Part shown: positions 20,040-27,486 of the stretch, one piece after another
How the letters are laid out: each line of letters opens with the position of its first letter
How positions within the stretch are numbered: the stretch's first letter is position 1
From: Mucilaginibacter tolerans
GTDB taxonomy: Bacteria > Bacteroidota > Bacteroidia > Sphingobacteriales > Sphingobacteriaceae
NCBI RefSeq assembly: GCF_030519375.1
Contig: NZ_JAUMKB010000004.1
Coordinates: forward strand, 186,001-250,000
DNA: 64,000 bases
Direction of reading: 5' to 3'
Position numbers and translations under genes: made by a program
Notes under the pieces: model-generated
What the model was told of the DNA's origin: nothing
The model's database searches: none
Seen by the model: the letters and a program-made list of their open reading frames with translations, nothing else

Positions 20040-20480
20040 TTAATTTGTCACTTTTTTTAGGGTATACCCTAAAAGTAAAGTATCGGCGCTACTTGCATAT
20101 ATTGTCAAATTAGTGCCGTCATAGTTATAATTATAATATCCCAGCAGGTGCGCTACTTTGGAGGTGTCTGATGAAGAATATGTTTGATCCGTGAATCCTA
20201 TATAGGGCCAATTCATTGTAAATGTCCCATAGCTATTAGCGTGTATTGAAGTTGTAGCACCTGTGATAGTGTACGTGTTATCGGTAGTGGAAAATTTTAC
20301 GGTAAGATTTGTCTTTACAGTATCCCATGCTCCAACACTGGTATGCCGGTGAAAGCGTTTATATTGTCCACTGAATGTTCCTGATGGTGTTGGCGCTGGC
20401 TGGTTATTCGAAGAAGTTTTTAAACACCCCGTAGTTACAATCACCAATAAAAAAGATAAATAAAGTAGTTTATGTCTCAT
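20040..20480 (-). CDS. small putative lipoprotein
   Basis: Not assigned to a family. 146 residues beginning with a lipoprotein signal: MRHKLLYLSFLLVIVTTGCLK, lipobox TTGC with Cys19 as the acylation site. The mature part has a disordered Ser/Asn/Pro linker and then short beta strands with repeated Thr/Tyr (TYTITGATTSIHANSYGTF), suggesting a small beta-sandwich or lipocalin-like domain. It is flanked by its own terminator and stands alone between the sigma factor and mazG. Confidence 0.7.
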   Translation of the reverse strand: MRHKLLYLSFLLVIVTTGCLKTSSNNQPAPTPSGTFSGQYKRFHRHTSVGAWDTVKTNLTVKFSTTDNTYTITGATTSIHANSYGTFTMNWPYIGFTDQTYSSSDTSKVAHLLGYYNYNYDGTNLTIYASSADTLLLGYTLKKVTN

Positions 20481-20540
20481 ATTAACGGTTTTTTATGGTT
20501 ACGTAAGTTAATATACAAACGCTACAACGCATTGCTTATT

Positions 20541-21344
20541 TTATAATTTTTTTGCTTCATCCCAAAATATATCCATCTCTGCCAGGCTCATATCATGTAA
20601 ATTTTTGCCATTTTCCTTTGCTTTATTTTCCAGGTATTGAAAGCGTTTTATGAATTTCCGGTTCGTTTTTTCGAGGGCATCTTCAGGGTTGATATTAATA
20701 AAACGGGCGTAGTTGATGAGTGAGAAAAGCAGGTCTCCGAATTCGCTTTCTGCTTTTTCGTGGTCAATTTTGCTTTCATCTTCAGCATTAAATTCATTTT
20801 TGAATTCCTGCATCTCTTCTTCAACTTTAGCCCAAACCTGCCCCTTTTCTTCCCAGTCGAAACCAACGCCACGGGCCTTCTCCTGTATACGGGATGCTTT
20901 TACCAATGCAGGTAAAGATGCAGGTACGCCTGACAAAACCGATTTATTCCCTTCTTTTAGTTTTATCTGTTCCCAATTGCGCTTTACATCTTCTTCATTG
21001 TTTACATCAACATCTCCATAAATATGGGGGTGCCTGTTGATTAGTTTATCGCAGATGCCATTCAGTACGTCCGTGATGGTAAAATCATTCGTTTCCGATG
21101 CAATCCGGGCATAAAATACCAGGTGGAGCATCATATCGCCCAGTTCTTTTTTTATCTCCGGCATATCTCCATCCAGAATAGAATCAGAAAGCTCATATAC
21201 CTCCTCAATGGTAAGATGACGTAAACTTTCAAGCGTTTGTTTTTTGTCCCAGGGACAATTCAAACGCAGATCATTCATAATAGTTAACAGGCGTTCAAAC
21301 GCGCCAGATGGAGTATTGGAAGCTATGGGGGCGGTTAGTGGCAT
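20541..21344 (-). CDS. mazG: nucleoside triphosphate pyrophosphohydrolase MazG
   Basis: All-alpha NTP pyrophosphatase that hydrolyses NTPs to NMP and PPi; house-cleaning role. 267 residues from the ATG at 21344. The protein has two MazG domains: an N-terminal one with LRHLTIEEVYELSDSILDG and IKKELGDMMLHLVFYARIA, and a C-terminal one with EKAESEFGDLLFSLINYARF. The acidic ExxE...ExxD metal ligands are intact. An in-frame TTG at 21359 would read into the TGTGCAAATG repeat; the ATG is preferred. The -7-like TACATTTG word upstream is part of that repeat. Confidence 0.93.
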   Translation of the reverse strand: MPLTAPIASNTPSGAFERLLTIMNDLRLNCPWDKKQTLESLRHLTIEEVYELSDSILDGDMPEIKKELGDMMLHLVFYARIASETNDFTITDVLNGICDKLINRHPHIYGDVDVNNEEDVKRNWEQIKLKEGNKSVLSGVPASLPALVKASRIQEKARGVGFDWEEKGQVWAKVEEEMQEFKNEFNAEDESKIDHEKAESEFGDLLFSLINYARFININPEDALEKTNRKFIKRFQYLENKAKENGKNLHDMSLAEMDIFWDEAKKL

Positions 21345-21358
21345 ATTGTTGATGTGCA

Positions 21359-21492
21359 AATGTGCAGATATGCAAATGTAAACTAATGTGCGGATGTGCA
21401 GAAAAGTAAATGTGCAAATCAGTAGATGTGCAAATGGTAGATCTTGAGTCCCATTTCATCCAGACGAATCGGCAATTGCATATCTGCACATT
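21359..21492. repeat. intergenic palindrome, TGTGCAAATG family
   Basis: Perfect 17-bp arms AATGTGCAGATATGCAA (21359-21375) and TTGCATATCTGCACATT (21476-21492), about 100 bp apart. Inside are five or more degenerate copies of the word (A)TGTGCA(A/G)ATG in direct order (to about 21440). Confidence 0.85.
21373..21380 (-). promoter_or_regulatory. possible -7 element of mazG within a repeat
   Basis: The minus strand reads TACATTTG (TAnnTTTG), 28 nt before the mazG ATG, created by the repeat word. It is the best candidate in the gap but may be chance because the repeat contains many similar words. Confidence 0.3.
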
Positions 21493-21580
21493 TTAGTGCC
21501 AAAGATTTATCAGCTATTAATACTGAATTAATTTTAAGTGTGTTTATTAGTCGTACTTTTAACAATACTCTGTCATGCAT

Positions 21581-22408
21581 ATGAAAAAGAACTTTTACAT
21601 TTTAATTGTTTTGAGTTTTATTTTGCCCTTGGGTATTCAGGCTCAAATAATTAACCCGCAGCGGGGAATTCCTGCTGTAGAACAGCCACAGCCATTTCTT
21701 TTCACTATCAATACGCTTAATCCCGCAGCCCGCGGATGGAGTCTGAATTATAATGGCGGCTATGGGCAGCGTACGGTAACGCCTTTAGGTTACGATGGGG
21801 TAGATCAGAACATTGGCGTTAAAGGTTACCTCGGCGCAAAGTTGACTTTTCTGGCATCTGTTGGCATTGGCTTTGGTAATAACGGCGAGGTGAAAAGCTT
21901 GCAGCAGATTGAAGCCCTGCGCGATATTATTGGCGGTAATACCTCATCCGGTTTCCGCTTAGGTGCTGGCCTAGGTTTCAGAAGGGAATTTAATAATGGT
22001 AAAGTTGCGTTGAGTCGGGTAACGGCAACTTATGAGAATATCAACTGGCGGTTTGGTACCAACGTCCGTTTTGAAAAAGCATTTGATAAAGATCGTGACG
22101 GTATTGATGTGATCAGTAGCATTGGTATTCACCGGCAGATAAGCGGTGCATTTTTCGCTGGTATGGAAGCCATAGCACAGGATCTGGAGGGCTTTTGGGA
22201 AACTGATGAAGCCGAAGGAGGTGCACGGTTATTGGTTGGCCCATCATTGAATTTTGCACCGGCATCATCACGCTTCTCATTTACATTGTGCGGCGGTCCG
22301 ATCATTTATGCTACCCACAGTGTGCCTGCTTATAATCAGTTTGCTGTCCGCGAATTGCCAACCTCGAACGGCTTCACTATGAAATTTAATGTTGGGTTTA
22401 GATTTTAA
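21581..22408 (+). CDS. hypothetical exported protein, probable outer-membrane barrel
   Basis: 275 residues from the ATG at 21581 (an in-frame ATG at 21575 is also possible). Signal peptide MKKNFYILIVLSFILPLGIQA, cut before QIINPQ. The mature protein alternates glycine-rich turns and strands (LNYNGGYGQRTVTPLGYDG, SGFRLGAGLGFRREF) and ends in GFTMKFNVGFRF, a beta-barrel closing strand. No named family is recognised. It is convergent with mnmD, overlapping by 4 bp. Confidence 0.7.
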   Translation: MKKNFYILIVLSFILPLGIQAQIINPQRGIPAVEQPQPFLFTINTLNPAARGWSLNYNGGYGQRTVTPLGYDGVDQNIGVKGYLGAKLTFLASVGIGFGNNGEVKSLQQIEALRDIIGGNTSSGFRLGAGLGFRREFNNGKVALSRVTATYENINWRFGTNVRFEKAFDKDRDGIDVISSIGIHRQISGAFFAGMEAIAQDLEGFWETDEAEGGARLLVGPSLNFAPASSRFSFTLCGGPIIYATHSVPAYNQFAVRELPTSNGFTMKFNVGFRF

Positions 22409-23079
22409 AGCTTGACCGCACGTAGCATTTCGCGTTTACCCGGAGCGCCGGGGGCCTTTTCTACTTTAAATCCACGCGACTTGAGCATGCGCTTTAAATT
22501 ACCAGTTATGGCGTAAGTGACAAAAACTCCACCCGGTTTCAGGAATTGAACGGTATGCGTAATAGCTTCCTCGTTCCACATTTCAGGCTGATGGATGGAC
22601 GCAAAAGCGTCAAAATAGATTACATCGAATACCCCCTCACTGCTAAAATCAAGTAGTTGGCAGTGGGCAATTTGCAGCTGGCAGGAGTTGATTTGAACCG
22701 CATTTTTCAGAGTTTCAGGATAATAATTCAGGAAACTATTCCATGTTGCAGGGGATATGTACTCATCGTACCCTGTCTGACTGATCATTTCTTCCGCTAG
22801 CGGATAAGCTTCAATTCCCGTGTAATCAAGTTTTATTTGATTTTCGGCACAGTAATCTGCACTCAACAAAAAGTTAAGACCAGTGCCAAAGCCAACTTCC
22901 AAAATGCTTGCAGAACTAGCCGCATTATTATCGACATAGTATTTCAATCCCGAGTTTAAAAAAACATGTTTACTTTCCTGCAATGCCCCATGCCGCGAAT
23001 GGTAGTTTTCGCCAACGGCGCTATTATAAATAGTTTTTGAGCCATCGGCGGTGGTTACAATTTTTAGTTCCGGGCTCAT
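22405..23079 (-). CDS. mnmD: tRNA 5-methylaminomethyl-2-thiouridine methyltransferase MnmD
   Basis: SAM-dependent methyltransferase completing mnm5s2U34 in tRNA wobble positions; standalone version of the MnmC N-terminal domain, with no FAD oxidase domain. 224 residues: motif I ILEVGFGTGLNFLLSADY, an acidic DYTGIEAYPL and the VIYFDAFAS motif with its catalytic-site Asp. Between them, INSCQLQIAHCQLLDF (22652-22693) is encoded by a repeat-like tract of TGCCAACTGC words and is unlike family sequences. The start overlaps the end of the beta-lactamase-fold gene by 4 bp (ATGA), so the two form an operon. Confidence 0.9.
   Translation of the reverse strand: MSPELKIVTTADGSKTIYNSAVGENYHSRHGALQESKHVFLNSGLKYYVDNNAASSASILEVGFGTGLNFLLSADYCAENQIKLDYTGIEAYPLAEEMISQTGYDEYISPATWNSFLNYYPETLKNAVQINSCQLQIAHCQLLDFSSEGVFDVIYFDAFASIHQPEMWNEEAITHTVQFLKPGGVFVTYAITGNLKRMLKSRGFKVEKAPGAPGKREMLRAVKL
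22652..22693. repeat. CAACTGCCAACTGC-type repeat inside mnmD
   Basis: The minus strand reads degenerate tandem words CTGCCAGCTGC, AAATTGCC, CACTGCCAACTAC within the coding frame of mnmD. It encodes the Cys/Gln-rich INSCQLQIAHCQLL segment. Confidence 0.55.
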
Positions 23080-24431
23080 GAATCCGACTTCTGATTTCCG
23101 ACCTCCGTAATCGCTTCACCCAGGTCATATACCGGTACCGAAGTTATTTTGGCCGCAATAATACTGGTAGCAGCGGCTGACCGGTACCCTGCGGCGCAGT
23201 GTACAATGATGGGCCTATGAACCGGGATCTCATTTCCCCATTCACGCAGTTCTGGTAGGGGGATTGCAATAGCATGAGGGAATATTTTACCATTATTAAT
23301 TTCACCCCAATTCCTCACATCTACTATCGTATATTTTTCGGGGTGAAAATTTTCCGGAGTAAAATCCTGTAATTCGGGTAAAGTTTCAAGCGCGTTATCC
23401 GGGTTCAATAAGGCGGCTTTTATATTTTTTTCATAACCGATTTTGGCTGCTTTTTTAATCAGCGTATCTATAGCAGCTTCGCTCTCCGCTATCAGGTAAA
23501 AAGCTTCCTCCGGCCCAACAATTGAGCCCAGCCAGGTTTCGAACCTTTCGCCATCCTGTATATTGAAAGCGCCTTTAACGTGACCTTTTCTAAATTGTTC
23601 CTTTGGTCTTGTATCGACCACCAAAATGCCTTTCTGCAAGGGTGAATTTCTATTTATCCTTGGCACCGCATCAACACTTTCAGCAAATGGCTCTGCGCCT
23701 TTCTTATTGGTATCCACATCGTGACCAAAATATTTTGGAATGAAGGGCTGATCGGCGGTTAATTTATTTACAAAGGTGAGTTCATCCATCAACTGCAAAG
23801 CATAGTTCTCGCGAATCTCGCGACCAATGGTGCTTTGTAAGTCAGGGCTCAGGTTCTTACCACATAAGGAGCCGGGACCGTGGGCCGGGTATACAGTAAG
23901 ACTATGCGGTAACGTCATCAGCTTTTCGCGGGTGGAATGATACATCTGCCGGGCCAACTTTTCTTTTGCTGCGGTGATATTGCCCACATTCTCGCGAAGG
24001 TCAGGTCGGCCAACATCGCCCACAAACAAAGTGTCGCCTGTGAAGATGGCTTTATCATTCCCATCTTCATCCTGCACCAAAATGCAGATAGAATCGGGTG
24101 AGTGGCCAGGAGTATTCAGCGCTTTCAATTTAATATCAGCCAGTTGGATCGTGTCGCCGTCATCAAAACCTTCATGCGGGTATTCTGCGCCAAGCAATTT
24201 GCTGGCGTAAATGGTTGCGCCGCTAGTTTGATGTATCTCCAGATGAGAGCTAACAAAATCGGCATGCGGATGGGTTTCGATAACGCCAATAATGTCGGCA
24301 TTATTCAATTCAGCAAAATCATAATAAGGCTGCGGGTCGCGGGCAGGATCAATAACGATCATTTTGCCTAACCTGATCACAGCGTAAGATGCATGGGCTA
24401 ATCCCTTATCGTAAAACTGGTGGATGATCAT
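23076..24431 (-). CDS. beta-lactamase-fold hydrolase with two rhodanese domains
   Basis: 451 residues similar to persulfide dioxygenase/rhodanese fusions used in sulfide and persulfide metabolism. Residues 1-240: metallo-beta-lactamase domain with THPHADFVSSH, LNTPGHSPDS and FTGDTLFVGDVGRPDL. Residues about 265-350: first rhodanese domain (VVDTRPKEQFRKGHVKGAF) whose active-site loop lacks Cys (YLIAESEA) and so should be inactive. Residues about 365-450: second rhodanese domain with Cys in VHCAAGYRSAA. Cytosolic. It is the first gene of an operon with mnmD; sulfur transfer to tRNA-modification enzymes is possible but speculative. Confidence 0.88.
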   Translation of the reverse strand: MIIHQFYDKGLAHASYAVIRLGKMIVIDPARDPQPYYDFAELNNADIIGVIETHPHADFVSSHLEIHQTSGATIYASKLLGAEYPHEGFDDGDTIQLADIKLKALNTPGHSPDSICILVQDEDGNDKAIFTGDTLFVGDVGRPDLRENVGNITAAKEKLARQMYHSTREKLMTLPHSLTVYPAHGPGSLCGKNLSPDLQSTIGREIRENYALQLMDELTFVNKLTADQPFIPKYFGHDVDTNKKGAEPFAESVDAVPRINRNSPLQKGILVVDTRPKEQFRKGHVKGAFNIQDGERFETWLGSIVGPEEAFYLIAESEAAIDTLIKKAAKIGYEKNIKAALLNPDNALETLPELQDFTPENFHPEKYTIVDVRNWGEINNGKIFPHAIAIPLPELREWGNEIPVHRPIIVHCAAGYRSAAATSIIAAKITSVPVYDLGEAITEVGNQKSDS

Positions 24432-24442
24432 AAATAAGTGAA

Positions 24443-24450
24443 CAAAGATA
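24443..24450 (-). promoter_or_regulatory. putative -7 element of the MBL-mnmD operon
   Basis: The minus strand reads TATCTTTG (TAnnTTTG), 11 nt before the ATG at 24431. Confidence 0.5.
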
Positions 24451-24459
24451 GATTATTTG

Positions 24460-24500
24460 GTTGATTGAGTTGATTAGGTTGAATAAGTTGATTGGTTAAT
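24460..24500. repeat. TTGATTAAGTT-family quasi-tandem tract
   Basis: Degenerate tandem words GTTGATTGA, GTTGATTAG, GTTGAATAA, GTTGATTGG. Same family as the palindrome at 2991-3041. It lies directly upstream of the promoter of the MBL gene. Confidence 0.7.
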
Positions 24501-24520
24501 ATTTGGTGTTACACGCGACA

Positions 24521-24560
24521 GGTTAACTTATAACTCAGAACTCAATATTCTTATATATAG
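24521..24560. repeat. AACTCAGAACTC repeat module, partial copy
   Basis: Contains ACTCAGAACTC then TTCTTATATA, also found at 26267-26298. It is the partial copy to the left of the IS element; fuller copies with a GCC-rich hairpin follow at 26231, 27402 and 28379. Confidence 0.65.
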
Positions 24561-24582
24561 CCCCGCCTGTCCAAGCGTGTCG

Positions 24583-26121
24583 TGGCTGTTGCACAACAGC
24601 GCGTTTAGGAATTATAAATTCGATTTTGCACGATTTATATTAACCTTAGATAGTATTGAACAGGAAAAGGAAGTCGCTGTATTAACAGGCTTAATAATGC
24701 ATCCCGTAAGCCCTTTTTGCCATATTTGATTAGTTTTTTAAGGTTATATGCGATCCCGGCCATTATCATACATTTATTGGCCAGTTTTATCCCTATGGTG
24801 TTGACTTTCCGCATACCCAGGTATTCAATAAGGTTTCCAATGATGGGTTCCACAGTGCTTTTTCTTATAACCATCATCCGTTTGCCATATACTTCATTCA
24901 TCCGTTTGTGCATTTCATCGAATAATGGCTTCTTTACAGAATCCACCAAGTTTTTATAGTCCGATTTACCAAGGCATTTAGTGCGGATAGGGCAGTTTTT
25001 GCAATCAGACCGTTTGCTCATGTAGTTTTTTTGAATACCGTGATGTTCCCGATAACCGGCAAACTTTAAAACATTCCCCTGGGGGCATAGGTAGCGATCG
25101 TTCTCTCTTTCATAAGTAAAACCCTCGCGTTCGGGTTTATAAGTGCCCGTATTGGGGATATAACCAGTAATCCCTCTTGAAATAAGGCTTTCCAATGCTG
25201 ATGAACTGCTGTAATTGGCATCGGCAATAACTTCTTCGACTGCTAAGCCGTGTTCTTTTATGTTGTCATCGATCTTTTCAAGTATAGTATCAAGGTATTG
25301 GCAATCTTTCTTATCTGCATGGAAAGCACCTATACTGGTAATAACATAGCTGGATGTATCAACACTAAGTTGGCCAAGGTAGTTTAACCTGGTTATCTTA
25401 CCGGGCTTTACAGACATCCGTGAATCAGGATCCGTTGTACTGGCACGGTTCGCATTACCCCGTTTTTGAGGTTTAGTATTTTCAGCTTTGTTGGGCATTC
25501 CACGGTCATCAGCATCATCTTTAGTTTCATCATCTTTTAGCTGACTGGTGAAAACCTCTGCGTCATCTAAAATATCCTTAACACTGTCCATTGCTGCATT
25601 GGCCTTTACGTAAACGCTGTCGATGGCCTGCCTTTTACCGGTTAACATCCCCTTATCAATACATTGCTTCAATACCTGTTTAAATAACTCGTTAAATACA
25701 TCTTCATCATAAAGTTGGCGGGTACGGCTTAAAGTAGAATGCCATGGCAGCTCTTCGTCGATGTCATAGCCGATGAAGTAAAGGATATCCAAACGCATAG
25801 ATGCCATATGGACGATGCGCCTGTCGCTGGGCTGGTTTTCTAAATACCCAACCAATAGCAACTTGAAAAACACTACCGGATCAATGCTTTTTTGTCCTTC
25901 CTTGCCATAATACTTAGCTGTAGCTGGGTATAAGAACCGAAGGTCTAATACTTCTTTTAACTTCCTGTACATATTGTCTGCCGGGACACGGTCAGATAAC
26001 TGGAAATTGGTAAAGAGCTTTTCTTGATATTGTTTCTTTCCTTGCATGGTATTAAGATACTAATAATCAATATCTTAACATAATTTTATTGAAAATAAAG
26101 TAGCTAGTTGTGCAACTGCCA
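24583..26121. mobile_element. IS1182-family insertion sequence, complete
   Basis: 1539 bp bounded by 15-bp terminal inverted repeats TGGCTGTTGCACAAC (24583-24597) and GTTGTGCAACTGCCA (26107-26121), one mismatch. A 7-bp direct repeat CGTGTCG flanks it (24576-24582 and 26122-26128), consistent with a target-site duplication. It contains one intact transposase gene. The insertion lies exactly in the middle of a pre-existing palindrome with 9-bp arms. Confidence 0.88.
24635..26047 (-). CDS. IS1182 family transposase
   Basis: 470-residue DDE transposase. The N-terminal DUF772-type region (KSIDPVVFFKLLLVGYLENQPSDR, LPWHSTLSRTRQLY) precedes the catalytic core, with acidic residues in QAIDSVYVKANAAMDS, VEEVIADANYSS and the C-terminal MRKSTVEPIIGNLIEY-like region (VIRKSTVEPIIGNLIEYLGM) carrying the conserved Glu. 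A Cys cluster (CPQG...CKNCPIRTKC) is present as in many IS1182 members. The frame is intact and full length, so the element may be active. Confidence 0.95.
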   Translation of the reverse strand: MQGKKQYQEKLFTNFQLSDRVPADNMYRKLKEVLDLRFLYPATAKYYGKEGQKSIDPVVFFKLLLVGYLENQPSDRRIVHMASMRLDILYFIGYDIDEELPWHSTLSRTRQLYDEDVFNELFKQVLKQCIDKGMLTGKRQAIDSVYVKANAAMDSVKDILDDAEVFTSQLKDDETKDDADDRGMPNKAENTKPQKRGNANRASTTDPDSRMSVKPGKITRLNYLGQLSVDTSSYVITSIGAFHADKKDCQYLDTILEKIDDNIKEHGLAVEEVIADANYSSSSALESLISRGITGYIPNTGTYKPEREGFTYERENDRYLCPQGNVLKFAGYREHHGIQKNYMSKRSDCKNCPIRTKCLGKSDYKNLVDSVKKPLFDEMHKRMNEVYGKRMMVIRKSTVEPIIGNLIEYLGMRKVNTIGIKLANKCMIMAGIAYNLKKLIKYGKKGLRDALLSLLIQRLPFPVQYYLRLI

Positions 26122-26128
26122 CGTGTCG

Positions 26129-26232
26129 CTAGGACGAGATAACGAAAGCATGTTAGGACGATGAAGCCTGACCAATCGCCGGGTTAATTTAAGAGTGACG
26201 CTTAAACTGACGGCACTGGGAAATTTGGGTAA
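26129..26232. other. non-coding segment beside the IS, possibly structured
   Basis: About 100 bp without a gene and with higher GC than neighbouring gaps. It includes TTTAAG/CTTAAA hairpin arms, a TTTGG/CCAAA pair at 26225-26242, and two AGGACGA words. Joined to the left flank of the IS it restores a palindrome with arms GTCCAAGCG and CGCTAGGAC. Not recognised as a known RNA; may be a small RNA or a longer repeat element. Confidence 0.35.
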
Positions 26233-26292
26233 AACACCAAAGCCCGCCTTCAACCAGGCTCTAACAAACTCAGAACTCGGGATCCAGTACTC
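26231..26292. repeat. AACTCAGAACTC repeat module, copy 1 (with terminator hairpin)
   Basis: ACACCAAAGCCCGCC...CCAGGCT followed by AACTCAGAACTC and a TTATATA end. On the minus strand AGCCTG/CGGGCT (26241-26260) makes a 6-bp hairpin followed by TTTGGTGTTTT, so it serves as terminator of the pentapeptide-repeat regulator gene. Confidence 0.65.
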
Positions 26293-27234
26293 TTATATAA
26301 ACGTAACCTTTGATAATTCAGCTCCCAGGCCTTTGAGCTCGGCGTAAGTCAGCTTATCCATCATTGCTCCGTCAAAGCAGATGGTTTTGATGGCACGGTA
26401 ATATTTATTGGTCAGGGCATACGTCGGACGGAAAGATACATTTTTGAGCGTCGCGCCCTTAAATGTAGCCTCATTCAGCGCCGCCTTGTCAAACTTAACG
26501 CCAATAAAGGTTTGCCCGTCAAGGCATAACGCCCGCATATCTGAATACTTAAAGTCCACGCCTTCAAAAACACAGTTTTCAAAGATCGTTTTTCTAAGAT
26601 CCGTCATGGTCAGTTTTACGTCTGTCAGTGTTGCATCTGTGAATTTTGCCCCCGTCAGCCCCAGCTTACTGAATTCGGTACGTACAAGAATGGTCCCGTT
26701 GAAGCTTGCATCCGTTAGGTCGGTAGCGGAAAAGGTGCAATCTGTCAGGTTCGTTCCATCAAAATTGGCTTCACGTGCGTCGCTGGCTACAAATGAACTG
26801 CCGGTCAAATCTGCACCTGCAAAGTCAGAGCCCCGCAATGCACTCCCCTTAAATTTCCTTTTATGCGCGGCAACTCCTGCAAAGTCACTCTCCGCCAGGT
26901 TGCTCCCGCTGAAGTTCGTCAGCACTTGCCGCTCCGGCGAGGTAGAAAGGTTAGCGACCTGCTGTATCGTTTGCCTCATGTCGCCATTATTTTCAACGGC
27001 CTTAAAAGTCATTGTATCATTTGCCGATTGGAAGTTTTCTGAAAAATAGTTAAGGTCAACACCCAGAATTTCTGCCAGGCGGTTAAAAGTAATGATGTCC
27101 GGAATGGATTCACCGCGCTCCCATTTTCCAACTGCTTGCGGACTAACAAATACGCGTTGCGCAAGTTGCGCCTGAGAAATATTTATTTTTTTTCGTGCTT
27201 CGGCAATTTTATTACCAATCATTTTAGTTTCCAT
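26293..27234 (-). CDS. XRE-family HTH regulator with pentapeptide repeats
   Basis: 313 residues. N-terminal Cro/CI-type HTH (about 5-60: ISQAQLAQRVFVSPQAVGKW, ESIPDIITFNRLAEILGV), a linker, then pentapeptide repeats from about 110 to 280 (SDFAGADLTGSSFVASDARE, GTNLTDCTFSATDL). Pentapeptide repeats fold as a right-handed beta-helix of DNA-like shape and charge in some families; their role here is unknown. ATG at 27234; a second at 27222 is possible. Two dyads and a TACCTTTG -7 element lie upstream, suggesting autoregulation. Confidence 0.88.
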   Translation of the reverse strand: METKMIGNKIAEARKKINISQAQLAQRVFVSPQAVGKWERGESIPDIITFNRLAEILGVDLNYFSENFQSANDTMTFKAVENNGDMRQTIQQVANLSTSPERQVLTNFSGSNLAESDFAGVAAHKRKFKGSALRGSDFAGADLTGSSFVASDAREANFDGTNLTDCTFSATDLTDASFNGTILVRTEFSKLGLTGAKFTDATLTDVKLTMTDLRKTIFENCVFEGVDFKYSDMRALCLDGQTFIGVKFDKAALNEATFKGATLKNVSFRPTYALTNKYYRAIKTICFDGAMMDKLTYAELKGLGAELSKVTFI

Positions 27235-27265
27235 AATGTCTTTTTGTTTTATTTTTTCGACACTA

Positions 27266-27273
27266 CAAAGGTA
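27266..27273 (-). promoter_or_regulatory. putative -7 element of the HTH-pentapeptide gene
   Basis: The minus strand reads TACCTTTG (TAnnTTTG), 31 nt before the ATG at 27234. Confidence 0.5.
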
Positions 27274-27279
27274 TTTGGG

Positions 27280-27305
27280 CGTATTTCCGGAGTCAAAAAA
27301 ATACG
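27280..27305. promoter_or_regulatory. candidate operator dyad, CGTATTT/AAATACG
   Basis: Perfect 7-bp inverted repeat CGTATTT (27280-27286) and AAATACG (27299-27305), 12-bp spacer, directly upstream of the -7 element, where the -33 region should be. A third GTATTT word lies at 27271-27276. Confidence 0.45.
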
Positions 27306-27324
27306 ACGACTTATAGTTGCATTT

Positions 27325-27363
27325 ACCCTACTTACAGTGGTTTTTTACAACTGTCAGTAGGGT
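27325..27363. promoter_or_regulatory. 14-bp inverted repeat upstream of the HTH-pentapeptide gene
   Basis: ACCCTACTTACAGT (27325-27338) and ACTGTCAGTAGGGT (27350-27363) pair at 13 of 14 positions over an 11-nt T-rich loop. It is an operator or RNA hairpin candidate, not related to the repeat families elsewhere in the window. Confidence 0.5.
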
Positions 27364-27401
27364 ATGCAGTGATTTAACATTAATCCCCACTCATTTGTTA
27401 T

Positions 27402-27465
27402 AAAAACACCAAAGCCCGGCTTCTGCCAGGCATTTACTTATAACTCAGAATTCAAGACTTACGAA
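27402..27465. repeat. AACTCAGAACTC repeat module, copy 2
   Basis: ACACCAAAGCCCGGC...GCCAGGC, then ATAACTCAGAATTCAAGAC. Matches the other copies in order and spacing of the hairpin and the CTCAGAA words. Confidence 0.65.
27414..27431 (-). terminator. intrinsic terminator of the cold-shock-domain gene
   Basis: On the minus strand GCCTGGC and GCCGGGC form a 7-bp stem (one G-T pair), 4-nt loop, followed by TTTGGTGTTTTTA. Part of repeat module copy 2, 55 bp after the stop at 27487. Confidence 0.6.
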
Positions 27466-27486
27466 AGCAGCTTTAACCGGCATAAA

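Noticed and set aside
24460..24500. Possible CRISPR-like direct repeats
   Set aside because: Repeat words are 9-11 bp, degenerate and without unique spacers; no cas genes in the window.
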